DNA from: Pseudactinotalea terrae
GTDB lineage: Bacteria > Actinomycetota > Actinomycetes > Actinomycetales > Beutenbergiaceae
Assembly (NCBI RefSeq): GCF_009733845.1
Contig: NZ_WNXZ01000007.1
Location: forward strand, 1 to 64,000
Direction of reading: 5' to 3'
Length of the DNA: 64,000 nucleotides
The translations under genes and the position numbers were made by a program. Below the pieces are notes generated by a model that saw nothing but the letters and a program-made list of their open reading frames with translations, searched no databases and was not told where the DNA came from. Shown here piece after piece: positions 54,682-63,835 of the stretch (the first letter of the stretch is position 1; every line of letters starts with the position of its first letter).

Positions 54682-56473
54682 CGACCGGACGATCCTCCTC
54701 GACAGCTTGCGCCCGCCCGCCGGCTACGTGCTCGACGCCGCCGTCGCCACCACATTCACGCTCAGCCTGCCGGCCGCGGTGCTGCCGCCTCTGGCCTTCA
54801 GCGCGTTCGCGATGAGCTCCTCCGCACCGGACCCTGTCGCGCTGCTCCAGGCGATCCGTAGCGCCGCGGACAAGGTGGACATCTTCTGCCAGGCGGGCGC
54901 TGTCGCGATCCCGCCCGCGCCCTACGACCTGTTCGCGTTCCTCGAGCCGATGATCCATCAGGTGCGGCGGCCGCAACGCGGGCTGTTCCACCCCAAGGTC
55001 TGGGCCGCGCGCTTCACGGCCGATGACGCCGCACCCTGCTACCGCGTGCTCGTCCTCACCCGGAACCTCACCCACGACCGCACCTGGGACCTCGCCGTCC
55101 GCCTCGACTCCGCCGAGGTCGGCACCCGCCAGCCCGCCAACGACGGCCTCGCCTACCTCATCGCGAGCCTCCCCGACATGGCGCTCGCCCTCCCCCGGAG
55201 ACGTGCCGACCGCGTGCGCCGGCTCGCACGCGATCTGCGAAGCGTGTCGTGGCAGCCCATCGACGGCGTCTCCGACCTCACGTTCCATCACCTGTACGAC
55301 GGGGGGCCGGTGCCGTCGTTCATGGGCGGGCGGCACCTCGTGGTGTCGCCGTTCGTCGACGACAACGGTCTGCAGCTCCTGCGGTCGGCGCGGCGTGACA
55401 CCGTCCTCGTGTCTCGCGAGGAGGAGCTCGACACCCTCAGCCCGGAGACACTCTCCGGCCTCGAGACCTATGTGCTCAGCTCGAGCCTCACCGAGGCCGA
55501 CCCCGACACGGACGAACCGTCCACGCTCGGGAGCCTGCTCGGCCTGCACGCGAAGCTGGTCATCGACGAGGACCCAGCCACCCGGGGACGGCGCGGTCCT
55601 GTCTCGATGTACGTCGGCAGCGCCAACGCGACCTCAGCCGCATGGGTCGGCGGCAACGTCGAGCTCATGCTCCAGCTCGACGGCGCACGCCAGGACCTGG
55701 GCGTCGACGCGCTCCTCGACCCCAGGACCGGCTTCGGGGCTCTGCTCGAGAGCTATGCCACCACGGGCGGCGCCGAGCCCGATCCCGAGGACGAGGAGCT
55801 CCGTCAGCTGGAGAACCGCTTGCGCGCGATCGCCGAGATCCCGCACACGGTGACCGTCGCTCCCGACGAGCAGGGCACCCACACGCTGACGGTCACCGCA
55901 GCGCGCCCGTACCGACTCGAGAGCGGCTGGACCTGCATCGTCTACCCATTGACGCTTGCCCAGCGAGGCGGCGGCAGCCCGATCGACGACGCCACCTTCC
56001 ACCACGTGGGGACGACGGAGGTCACTCCGTTCGTCTGCGTCTCGATCACCTCGGAGTCGGGCGCGAGCGCCGGAACGGTGCTGCTGGCCAAGCTCGTCGG
56101 CGACCCTCCCGACCGTCTCGACCTCACGCTCGCCGAGCAGCTCAGCACGCCCGAGAAGTTCCTCCGGTTCCTGCTCCTCGTGCTCTCGCTCGGCAACCCG
56201 CACCTTCTCGCACAGCTGCAACGGGCAGGCGCCCTCGCAGGTGACGTGACGACGTCGCTCGTGGACCTGGGGACCGGGCCGGGGATCCTCGAGCTGGTCT
56301 TGCGTGCTCTCGCGGAGCGGCCAGAGTCGCTCGACGACCTCGCGGCGGTCATCGAACGCCTGCACGATCGCCGCGGTCCCCACGGTGAGCCGATCCTGCC
56401 TCCGGGGTTCGAGGCGTTGTGGTCCGCCGTCGAGGAAGCGCGGCGAGCGCTCACCTCAGGAGGTGCTCGGTGA
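54668..56473 (+). CDS. Phospholipase D-like protein, second gene of the operon
   Basis: A 601-aa protein of the PLD superfamily. The first half-site is FHPKVW (His108, Lys110) followed by LTRNLT, and the second is LHAKLVID (His294, Lys296) followed by VGSANAT. Two HxK half-sites and the downstream Asn-containing strands form one active site, as in PLD-type nucleases of defence systems (DISARM DrmC, Mokosh). The C-terminal 200 residues are of unknown fold. It overlaps the genes on both sides (14 and 4 bases), so the three proteins are made together. Confidence 0.8.
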   Translation: MLRPDDRTILLDSLRPPAGYVLDAAVATTFTLSLPAAVLPPLAFSAFAMSSSAPDPVALLQAIRSAADKVDIFCQAGAVAIPPAPYDLFAFLEPMIHQVRRPQRGLFHPKVWAARFTADDAAPCYRVLVLTRNLTHDRTWDLAVRLDSAEVGTRQPANDGLAYLIASLPDMALALPRRRADRVRRLARDLRSVSWQPIDGVSDLTFHHLYDGGPVPSFMGGRHLVVSPFVDDNGLQLLRSARRDTVLVSREEELDTLSPETLSGLETYVLSSSLTEADPDTDEPSTLGSLLGLHAKLVIDEDPATRGRRGPVSMYVGSANATSAAWVGGNVELMLQLDGARQDLGVDALLDPRTGFGALLESYATTGGAEPDPEDEELRQLENRLRAIAEIPHTVTVAPDEQGTHTLTVTAARPYRLESGWTCIVYPLTLAQRGGGSPIDDATFHHVGTTEVTPFVCVSITSESGASAGTVLLAKLVGDPPDRLDLTLAEQLSTPEKFLRFLLLVLSLGNPHLLAQLQRAGALAGDVTTSLVDLGTGPGILELVLRALAERPESLDDLAAVIERLHDRRGPHGEPILPPGFEALWSAVEEARRALTSGGAR

Positions 56474-59400
56474 GGTACTCGGCCGAGCCGGTCCTGGATG
56501 GTCTGACAGCGTTCCAGCGGCGGACCGTCGACCACGTGATCGAGCAGCTCTACGGCGTCGGCGCGGACCGGCTCCTCGTGGCCGACGAGACCGGGCTGGG
56601 CAAATCGATGGTGGCGCGGGGTGTCATCGCTCGCGCCGTCCAGCACCTGCAGGACGTCGACAGCGTCGAGCGCATCGACGTGGTCTACGTCTGCTCCAAC
56701 CTCGACCTCGCCAACCAGAACATCCGGCGCCTGCAGGTGACGGACGACGACGTCATCCCCTTCGCGAGCAGGCTCACCCTCCTCGGCAAACACTCCGCCG
56801 AGCTCTCGCGGCCGACGACGGACCACAAGCCGGTCAACCTCGTGTCGTTCACACCCGGGACGTCGTTCGACCCGAAGTCCAGCACCGGCTCTGCCGAGGA
56901 ACGAGCGATGCTCTACCTGCTGCTGGAGCAGCTGCTGGAGCTGCGGCGGGCGCGCACGACCGCCGGGCTGCGCCTGCTCCAGGTCGGCGTACGGAGTTGG
57001 CGACGCTTCAAGGGCCGTGTCGACGACCTGACACGCGAGCTGCGCGACCACGGCATCGACCCGGCGATCGTCGCCACGTTCCAGACGCTGGCGAGCGAAC
57101 GAGGCGAGCTCGCCAGCTTCGAGGAACTCGTGCAGCGCACGGTCGGGCACGACGCCGTGCCGGCGGACCTCCACGGGCCGAGCCGGGCGCTGGTCGGTGC
57201 GCTGCGCCGCACCCTCGCTGAGGCGAGTGTCGCCACCCTCGAACCCGACCTGGTGATCCTCGACGAGTTCCAGCGGTTCCGGCACCTGCTGAGCACAACG
57301 AACCCGGCCGGTGAGCTCGCGCACCACCTCTTCGACTGGCCGGACGCGAAGGTGCTGCTGCTCTCCGCCACGCCGTACAAGCCGTTCACGTACGCGGAGG
57401 AAGGTGCGGAGGAGAACCACGAGCGCAGCTTCCTCGAGGTGCTGGACTTCCTGACCACGGGTCGATCGGACGTCTCGACCGAGGCGGTGGCGGGCGAGCT
57501 GCGGGAGTACCGAGACGCCGTCGTACGTGGCCGACCTGCAGCCGACATCACGCAGCGCCTGCAGCGCTCCCTGCTCAGGGTGATGACGCGTGCGGAGCGC
57601 CCGCGCAACGAGCACGACGGGCTCCGGGAAGTGGTCGCCGGGGCGCTGCCCATCACCGCCGAGGACCTCGTGGGATACGCGCAGCTCCATCACGTGGCGC
57701 AGAGGGTGCGACAGGATCGCGACGGCGCCCTCGTCTCCGCCCCGTACTGGAAGAGCGCACCGTACTTCGCGACGTTCTGCGAGGGCTACCGGCTCGGGAC
57801 GCGGCTCAAGGAGGCGCCGGCCGAGGCGGTCGATGCGTTCGGGCGGCTGCCGCAGGTGCGGCGCGACGACCTGGAGGGTTTCCGGCCGATCGATCCGGGC
57901 AACGCACGCATGCGCCATCTCGTTGACACCACGATCGGCGAGGGGTGGTGGCGACTTCTGTGGGTGCCGCCGTCGATGCCGTACCTCACGCCTGGTCGAC
58001 CGTTCGTTGACGATGACGGTCAGCCGGTCTCGATGACCAAGCGGTTGGTGTTCTCGTCTTGGACGGCGACGCCGTCGGCGGTCGCGAGCCTGCTGTCCTA
58101 TGAGGTCGAGCGATTGGCCGCTCAGGGCACCGACGGCAGTCCGTCGAACTACGCCGAGTACACGGCGGCGGCACGGCAGCGGCTACGCCTCCCCTTCTCT
58201 TACTCGGTGGCCGATGATCGGCCGTCCTCGATGGCGACGCTGCTGCTGTTCTGGCCGTTCCCCGGGTTGGCGGACATGGCCGATCCCCTGCGCCTGGTCG
58301 CCGAGGCCGGGGGCGAGCCGCTGACGCGGCGCCAGGCGTGGGAACGCGCGCGACCGGGTGTAGCTCGAGCCGTGGGTGGGTCCGAGGATGTCTCGGAGGA
58401 CGCGTCGCCGCTGCTGGAGGCCGAAGGGGAGATGCGTCCCACGATCTGGCGCGCGGCCTTCGCGCGGGCCCAGGCGTGGCCGGAGCTCGCAGATCACGCG
58501 ATCAGTGAGGTCCTGGTCCCGCTACGACGAAAGGCCGAGGACAGCGAGGACGACGACGCGCCGTCGGACCCGGTGGGTCTTGCCGCCCACATCGCGGCCG
58601 CACGCGAGGCGCGTCAGGGGGAGCGCCCTGAGCCGGATGCGGACGCCGTCGATCTGCTGACGTTGGTGGCGCTGCACGCGCCGGGCACCATCGCCTGGCG
58701 CGCGCTGGGGCGGCAGCTCGAGGGTGCTGACGTGAGCGACGCGGGCCACTTCCGTGCAGCCGCCGTGCTCGCCAACGGTCTGCGGTCCCTGTTCAACCGC
58801 CCGGATGTCACGAAGCTGATCGAACGCGTGACGGACCCCGGCCCGTACTGGCGACGCGTCCTGCAGTACACGGGACGCGGCAATCTTCAAGCGGTGCTCG
58901 ACGAGTACATCCACCACCTGCGAGCGGATCAGTTCGCAGCACCGTTGACCGACGAGTCGCTCATGGAGCTGGCGACGACGGCCGCATCCGCCGTGAGCCT
59001 GCGGTCCTCGACGTACCGAGCTCTCGACCTCGCGGACGTGCACGGGCCGGGTCTGGCGTTCACGCCGAGGTTCGCGCTGCGCTACGGCGGCCGCAAGCAA
59101 GACGCCGAGGATGCACGGCAGCCGGAGGTGCGGCGGTCGTTCAACAGCCCGTTCTGGCCGTTCGTGCTGGCGTCGACATCGGTGGGGCAGGAGGGCATCG
59201 ACTTCCACTGGTGGTGCCATGCGGTGTTCCACTGGAACATCCCGCCCAACCCGGTCGACTTCGAGCAGCGCGAAGGCCGGGTCGATCGATACCGCGGGCA
59301 TGCGGTGCGGAGGAACGTCGCGGAGAACCATGCCCGCGAGGTCTTGCGAGCTCCTGGGACGGATCCGTGGGCGACGGCGTGGAGGCTAGCGGCGCATGAC

Positions 59401-59640
59401 GAGGAAGGGTTCACGCCGTCGTGGGTGTATCCCGGCAGCGCACGCGTGGAACGGCACGTCGCGCCGTACCCGCTCTCGAGCGACGAGCCGCAGTACGACC
59501 GGGTGAAGGAAGACGTGGCGCTCTACAGGCTCACGTTCGGACAGCCTCGGCAGGAAGACATGCTCACGCTGCTGAAGGAACGTGGGCTGGGGGACGATCG
59601 CGCTTCAGCTGAAGCCCTGCGGGTGCGCTTGGTGCCATAG
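56470..59640 (+). CDS. SNF2-type helicase, third gene of the operon
   Basis: A 1056-aa superfamily 2 helicase. Walker A is VADETGLGKSMVARG (about residues 37-51), the DE-box is VILDEFQRF (about 261-269), motif III is LLSATPYKP (about 295), and motifs V-VI are VGQEGIDFHWW and DFEQREGRVDRYRGH (about 900-940). Between the two RecA-like halves lies a long insert of some 500 residues. GTG at 56470 overlaps the PLD stop (GTGA); the longer frame would run into the PLD gene. Motor for the operon's nuclease activity is the likely role. Confidence 0.82.
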   Translation: MRYSAEPVLDGLTAFQRRTVDHVIEQLYGVGADRLLVADETGLGKSMVARGVIARAVQHLQDVDSVERIDVVYVCSNLDLANQNIRRLQVTDDDVIPFASRLTLLGKHSAELSRPTTDHKPVNLVSFTPGTSFDPKSSTGSAEERAMLYLLLEQLLELRRARTTAGLRLLQVGVRSWRRFKGRVDDLTRELRDHGIDPAIVATFQTLASERGELASFEELVQRTVGHDAVPADLHGPSRALVGALRRTLAEASVATLEPDLVILDEFQRFRHLLSTTNPAGELAHHLFDWPDAKVLLLSATPYKPFTYAEEGAEENHERSFLEVLDFLTTGRSDVSTEAVAGELREYRDAVVRGRPAADITQRLQRSLLRVMTRAERPRNEHDGLREVVAGALPITAEDLVGYAQLHHVAQRVRQDRDGALVSAPYWKSAPYFATFCEGYRLGTRLKEAPAEAVDAFGRLPQVRRDDLEGFRPIDPGNARMRHLVDTTIGEGWWRLLWVPPSMPYLTPGRPFVDDDGQPVSMTKRLVFSSWTATPSAVASLLSYEVERLAAQGTDGSPSNYAEYTAAARQRLRLPFSYSVADDRPSSMATLLLFWPFPGLADMADPLRLVAEAGGEPLTRRQAWERARPGVARAVGGSEDVSEDASPLLEAEGEMRPTIWRAAFARAQAWPELADHAISEVLVPLRRKAEDSEDDDAPSDPVGLAAHIAAAREARQGERPEPDADAVDLLTLVALHAPGTIAWRALGRQLEGADVSDAGHFRAAAVLANGLRSLFNRPDVTKLIERVTDPGPYWRRVLQYTGRGNLQAVLDEYIHHLRADQFAAPLTDESLMELATTAASAVSLRSSTYRALDLADVHGPGLAFTPRFALRYGGRKQDAEDARQPEVRRSFNSPFWPFVLASTSVGQEGIDFHWWCHAVFHWNIPPNPVDFEQREGRVDRYRGHAVRRNVAENHAREVLRAPGTDPWATAWRLAAHDEEGFTPSWVYPGSARVERHVAPYPLSSDEPQYDRVKEDVALYRLTFGQPRQEDMLTLLKERGLGDDRASAEALRVRLVP

Positions 59641-59729
59641 TCCGTGTGACGAGGTTCGAGCATGCGAGCGGTCGATGGGCTAGAGAGGGAGAGGCGAGCA
59701 TGACGCCGCAGGACGTAGGGGAGGAAACA

Positions 59730-60401
59730 GTGGATCCCTCGCGCATCGAGATCGGTTCCACCACCGTTGGTGCCGTCATGGCGGATCTTGCCCGCCACCG
59801 TTCGGTGTTTCACAGCGAAGCGGATCTCCAGTTCAGCTTCGCGCAGACCGTCGAGAGGTTGTCGTACGGCCGGGTTCGGTGTCGGCTGGAGGCCCCGATC
59901 AGGGACCCAGAATCTGGACGGACTACCTACCTCGACCTCCTCTGTCTCGCCGAATCTGGCGACGTCGGGATCGAGTTCAAGTACTTCACCCGCTCGTGGA
60001 CCGGATCGGCGCAGGGCGAGACGTACTCGCTGCGCAACCATGCCGCGAGCGACCTCGCCCGGCTCTACTTCGTCAGTGACGTGAGTCGATTGGAGGCCCT
60101 CACGGCGGCGCGCTCCTGCCAAGGCGTCGCCCTCATGATGAGCAACGAGCCTCGCCTCTGGCAGCCTCCGGGCCCGCGCGCGCGAGCTCGGAACGACCGG
60201 GCCTTCGGCATCCATGAGGGCGCATCACTCTCGGGAGAGCTTCGATGGGGGAACGGCTACGCAGCCAATACCCGGACACTGCGAGGCCGCTACGACGCCG
60301 TCTGGCGCGACTTCTCCGCACCCGACCCGGGAGTACCCGGTGGCACTTTGAGGTGGCTGGCACTCGCAGTGGGCCCTGCGGCGGGGGGTACTGCAACCTG
60401 A
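59730..60401 (+). CDS. PD-(D/E)XK nuclease-like protein
   Basis: A 223-aa protein with HSEADLQFSFAQ, then TYLDLLCLAESG and VGIEFKYFTRSW, giving the Glu, Asp and E-x-K pattern of a PD-(D/E)XK fold. The C-terminal part (SGELRWGNGYAANTRTLRG) resembles small nuclease-like proteins that sit at the end of defence operons. GTG at 59730 follows GGGAGGAAACA and is a good start; ATG at 59700 is possible too. It is 89 bases past the helicase stop on the same strand, so it may be a fourth component. Confidence 0.6.
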   Translation: MDPSRIEIGSTTVGAVMADLARHRSVFHSEADLQFSFAQTVERLSYGRVRCRLEAPIRDPESGRTTYLDLLCLAESGDVGIEFKYFTRSWTGSAQGETYSLRNHAASDLARLYFVSDVSRLEALTAARSCQGVALMMSNEPRLWQPPGPRARARNDRAFGIHEGASLSGELRWGNGYAANTRTLRGRYDAVWRDFSAPDPGVPGGTLRWLALAVGPAAGGTAT

Positions 60402-60514
60402 CAGTGCGCAGCCCCGGACCGCCGTCGAGCACGATGAGCGCGACCGCTGCCTGCTTCCGCGACACTCGATCGAACACAGGGCGAGAGCGTCGCGAGTAGC
60501 CCACACTCAATGGC

Positions 60515-61810
60515 GTGGCGGACTGGCAGCCTCTCCGGGAGCTCTTGCAGGGCGTTTCCGGCTCCATCACGCTCGGGTGGCACGAACTCGACACGCTTGT
60601 CGGCGGTCTGCCGCCCTCGGCCTCGCGCTACCGGGAGTTCTGGTCTAGCGACAGGAGCACCTGGCGAGGCTTCAGAGTCAGCGACGTCGACGTAGGCGGC
60701 TCCGTCACGTTCACTCGCGGCGTCGGCGTTGATGGGCAGCTCCCGACCACCGTCTCCGAGCACCGCGAGTTGCCAGGCTCGAATCCGCGCAGGCTGGCAG
60801 CGAGCACGAGAGCGGATGTCGTGCTCGTCAGCTGCGCCAAGTCCAAGGCAGATCACGAGGCACCCGCGGCTGACCTCTACGTGTCGCCGTTGTTTCGGTT
60901 CACACGCGCGTACGCCGAGGCGACTGGCAGACCGTGGTTCATCTTGTCTGCGAAGCACGGGCTGGTCCGTCCCGACCAAGTGCTGCAGCCTTACGACCTC
61001 AACCTCGGCGACCTTGATCGAGGGTCGCAAGGAACGTGGGCACGACAGGTCTCCGACGACCTTGCGCTCGCCCTGGATGGACTGGCCGGCGCGGTGATCG
61101 AGATTCACGCCGGTGAGACATACACCCGCCACCTCCGAGCGCGCCTGCTCCGGGCCGGCGCCTTCGTCGGGGAACCACTCCACGGGCTCACGCTCGGCGA
61201 GCGGCTGGCGTGGTACTCCAACGCAGACCGGGAGAGTGTCGAGTCGGCCGCGGTCCCCGAAGGGCTGCTGCAACAGGACGAACTCGTTCGCCGGCTGACG
61301 AATCACGCTTACGCCCGCACCCCTGCGGAGGTTGTGGCAGGTGCGGATGCCGCACTCCTCCAGCCGGGGATGTATAGCTGGTGGGTAGACGCCGCCGGTG
61401 CGCGTGAGCTGAGCCAGGGACTGGGCCACGAGATAGCACCGGGACTGATCTACGCGGGCCTGGCAGGGGCGACAAGACGGCGGAGTCAACGTCGGTCGAG
61501 CAACACGCTGCGCGGGCGGCTCGTCGGAATGCACCTGGGAAGTAGGTACCGGTTCTCCACCTTCCGCTACAGCCTGGGTTCAGTGCTGGCCTGCGCCTGG
61601 GAAGCTGACGTGATCGATGAGCAAGGGCTGACGTCTTGGATGCACGACCATCTGCGTGTCGTGGCTGTTCCGGTCGCCGACCCTGACGCTCTTGAGGGTC
61701 TTGAGGACCGAGTCCTGGAGATGCTCGACCCGCCCTTGAACCTCAGCAAGGTCCGTTCAACACCTACACGTCGGAAACTCACGGAACTACGCCGCCGCCA
61801 CAAACGCTGA
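60515..61810 (+). CDS. DUF7662 - DUF6884 - GIY-YIG-like fusion protein
   Basis: A 431-aa protein in three parts. Residues 1-75 resemble DUF7662 (LREL, then ITLGWHELDTLVGGLPPSA and a Trp-rich end). Residues about 105-235 are DUF6884, a YaaA-like fold: LVSCAKSKADHEAPAADLYV, WFILSAKHGLVRPDQVLQPY and EIHAGETYTRHLRARL. Residues about 290-420 look like a GIY-YIG nuclease (GMYSWWVD, GLIYAGLAG, RRSSNTLRGRLVGMHLGSRY). The start GTG at 60515 has no strong ribosome binding site. It follows the PD-(D/E)XK gene on the same strand. DNA binding and cleavage are suggested by the last domain; the middle domain's role is unknown. Confidence 0.65.
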   Translation: MADWQPLRELLQGVSGSITLGWHELDTLVGGLPPSASRYREFWSSDRSTWRGFRVSDVDVGGSVTFTRGVGVDGQLPTTVSEHRELPGSNPRRLAASTRADVVLVSCAKSKADHEAPAADLYVSPLFRFTRAYAEATGRPWFILSAKHGLVRPDQVLQPYDLNLGDLDRGSQGTWARQVSDDLALALDGLAGAVIEIHAGETYTRHLRARLLRAGAFVGEPLHGLTLGERLAWYSNADRESVESAAVPEGLLQQDELVRRLTNHAYARTPAEVVAGADAALLQPGMYSWWVDAAGARELSQGLGHEIAPGLIYAGLAGATRRRSQRRSSNTLRGRLVGMHLGSRYRFSTFRYSLGSVLACAWEADVIDEQGLTSWMHDHLRVVAVPVADPDALEGLEDRVLEMLDPPLNLSKVRSTPTRRKLTELRRRHKR

Positions 61811-61942
61811 TCGTACGGCTCGCAAATTCGTTCACGATCGTGTGCGTCAGCCTACAGACCGCTGGACGAGGCCACGGCACCCCCCGTGCGGTCGCTGAGC
61901 GATGCCGTTTCGGATGCATTCGGCTGCTCAGGCTTCCAGCCG

Positions 61943-62530
61943 TTACGGCTTTCGCGACGAAGCGCGCCCAGCCTCATAGATGAATCCCAGTCGACTCACT
62001 AGCTCGCTGTGCTCTCGCTCCATGTACTTCGCAGCATCTATGGGTCGCACGTAGTCGACCAGCTTGGCGAAGAAGAGCAGTTCGAAGGCCATGGACTCGA
62101 ACCAGTCGACGTCCTGGGTGAAACCGCTTAGTAGGCGAACACCTAGCGATTGACGAATTTGTTTCGCAAAGTCGTTCCCGCCGTCGAGCACCGCACATGA
62201 ACCCAAGTGGAGGCACTTGGCTGTGAGGTCTACCCCTTGAAGCTCACCTCCAAGATCGACCATGGAGATCTTCTTCCGTCCGGTGTAGACCGCACCAGGC
62301 GACCCGTGCAGCGCCAGGTAGCCGATTCCGTAACTATCATGCTGCTTCTGTCCCCAGCGCCGGAGTGCCTTGACCAGATCCTCCGGACCATTGACTTGCT
62401 GTCGCGCGGCGTCCGCAACCTTGGCCGCCCTCATTGCGTCGAGGATCGGGCTGACCGACCGTACGTCCGTGACCCGAGCGGACCATTGGCCCTCCATTGC
62501 CCAGATCCCAGGCTTCCTCCGCCTTGCCAT
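61943..62530 (-). CDS. DUF6642-family protein with CHAT-like His/Cys pair
   Basis: A 195-aa protein. It begins GIWAMEGQWSA, then has YLALHGSPGAVYTG (His75), LHLGSCAVLDGG (Cys112) and SGFTQDVDWFESMAFELLFF. The His in an ALHG motif followed by a Cys in a GSC motif is the layout of CHAT/caspase-fold peptidases, and the blocks fit DUF6642. The ATG complementary to 62528-62530 is preceded by AAGGAGAG. It is monocistronic between the DUF6884 gene (convergent) and a DUF6308 pair. A protease that acts on host or phage proteins is possible. Confidence 0.65.
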   Translation of the reverse strand: MARRRKPGIWAMEGQWSARVTDVRSVSPILDAMRAAKVADAARQQVNGPEDLVKALRRWGQKQHDSYGIGYLALHGSPGAVYTGRKKISMVDLGGELQGVDLTAKCLHLGSCAVLDGGNDFAKQIRQSLGVRLLSGFTQDVDWFESMAFELLFFAKLVDYVRPIDAAKYMEREHSELVSRLGFIYEAGRASSRKP

Positions 62531-62570
62531 GACTCTCTCCTTCGCTAGCCCGAGCTTGCCGGCCTGCAGG

Positions 62571-62900
62571 CTATCCACTTGCTGGCTCAGGCGCTCCGCG
62601 ATCGAGCAAGCCGTGGCGAACCGCCTGCCCAGTTGTCATGAGCACCAGCGTGTAGCTCGCCTCGATGTAGTCGTCATCTTCACGGTAGTGCGGAGATTCG
62701 AGATCCTCGGCCGCCTCCTCCAGGGTCTCCTGGGAGATGAAGTCCAGCAGTACGACGCGTTGCCCATTCAACGAACCGACGTAGGGCTCAATCGCTCCGC
62801 CGAGCTGGAGATCCGCGCGGAAGTTGCTGACCAGTTGCTCCTCGTCAGCTGTGAGCCAGTTGCCCGTAGCCTCGACACGATCTTCCCCATGGTCATACAT
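62571..62900 (-). CDS. Small acidic protein coupled to the DUF6308 gene
   Basis: A 109-aa protein beginning MYDHGEDRVEATGNWLTADE and rich in Glu and Asp (EEAAEDLESPHYREDDDY). The only basic stretch is close to the C-terminus. It shares eight bases with the end of the DUF6308 gene, which points to translational coupling. No family is recognised; a regulator or inhibitor of its partner is conceivable on size and charge alone. Confidence 0.5.
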   Translation of the reverse strand: MYDHGEDRVEATGNWLTADEEQLVSNFRADLQLGGAIEPYVGSLNGQRVVLLDFISQETLEEAAEDLESPHYREDDDYIEASYTLVLMTTGQAVRHGLLDRGAPEPASG

Positions 62901-63645
62901 CCTCGTCGTTGATGTCGACCGTCTCCCCTGCATCGACGTCACTTCCTGCATCCGTACCGTCCATCCAAATGACGACGTCGAGCACTCGAAGCAGCGAGAG
63001 GTTCTGGTCAAGTCCGGCTCGTCGGCGAAGGTCACGGAGACGCTCGGCGAGCGGCCGGTCGTCAAGCGCGGGGTGGGGCGCACTACCGAACTGCGCACAG
63101 AGGAACGCCCAGTAGCCAAGGGAGCCGTCCGCGCCGTACTCGCGACCTATGACAGAGTCATAGATCGGGAACAGGTGCGGTCGTTTGCGCGCAAGAAGTT
63201 TGCTAGTCCGGACCGGTCCGAAGCTCTGAGCTCGACGCATACGCTGCGGAGCGGCGGCGCCGGCTTTCCGCACCGAAGTCCATAAGCGCGACGCTGCTCC
63301 GTCGCGCTCGGTGAGCAAGGTGCGGCCCTCCTCGTTCTCGATCGTTGCGCTATGGGGTATCTGCCGCAGCAGGTCGCTGATCTCGTCGGCGAGTGGCCTC
63401 ATGAGGATCTCCCGGGCCGCAAATCCGCCGACCGAGACGGACAGCATCGCTAGCGCAAGCAGATCATCGGCAGTGATGCGATCCGCGACCTCGGGCCGAT
63501 CACCCCCACCGCCGAGCCGCTCGAAGCTCGCACCCGCGTAGTTGCCCTCTCGGAAGTAGGTGATTAGGTGCTGGACCGCTCTATCCTCGGATTCTGGCGT
63601 CAGGATCCTCGGAATGGTGCTACCCCACTGTTTGGTTTTCGCCAT
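62893..63645 (-). CDS. DUF6308-family protein
   Basis: A 250-aa soluble protein. The block RTSKLLARKRPHLFPIYDSVI is typical of the DUF6308 family, whose role is not known; the helical segments before it (about residues 55-135) and the C-terminal VIWMDG match the usual length. It is not clear whether it has enzyme activity. It starts with an ATG complementary to 63643-63645 and heads a two-gene unit with the small acidic protein. Confidence 0.6.
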   Translation of the reverse strand: MAKTKQWGSTIPRILTPESEDRAVQHLITYFREGNYAGASFERLGGGGDRPEVADRITADDLLALAMLSVSVGGFAAREILMRPLADEISDLLRQIPHSATIENEEGRTLLTERDGAASRLWTSVRKAGAAAPQRMRRAQSFGPVRTSKLLARKRPHLFPIYDSVIGREYGADGSLGYWAFLCAQFGSAPHPALDDRPLAERLRDLRRRAGLDQNLSLLRVLDVVIWMDGTDAGSDVDAGETVDINDEDV

Positions 63646-63835
63646 GCTCCATCCTGGCGGTCGATCAGCGCTGCGTCTTCCATTTACCCGGAAAGGTGCA
63701 TCGGTACGGATGTCGGTCTTCGTGCGGCTGCCTCACTTGGTACGTGGGGGCGTCCTCCCGCGCGGACAGCCGCGACTGTGCACGCCCTGCTTCCACGATT
63801 GGATGCCATCGCCGGCGGGCCGACGATCGATGTGG
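63646..63835. other. Short intergenic stretch, no gene seen
   Basis: Upstream region of the DUF6308 unit. It lies between that gene and the end of the next minus-strand gene and shows no strong hairpin or repeat. Confidence 0.4.

Noticed and set aside
55942-57918. Long minus-strand open frame opposite the PLD and helicase genes
   Set aside because: It overlaps two genes with intact catalytic motifs and reads as a shadow.
53470-59640. DISARM or Mokosh
   Set aside because: PLD and helicase genes are there, but the DUF1998 protein DrmB and the DISARM methyltransferase are not in this operon, and the DUF6361 gene fits neither system.
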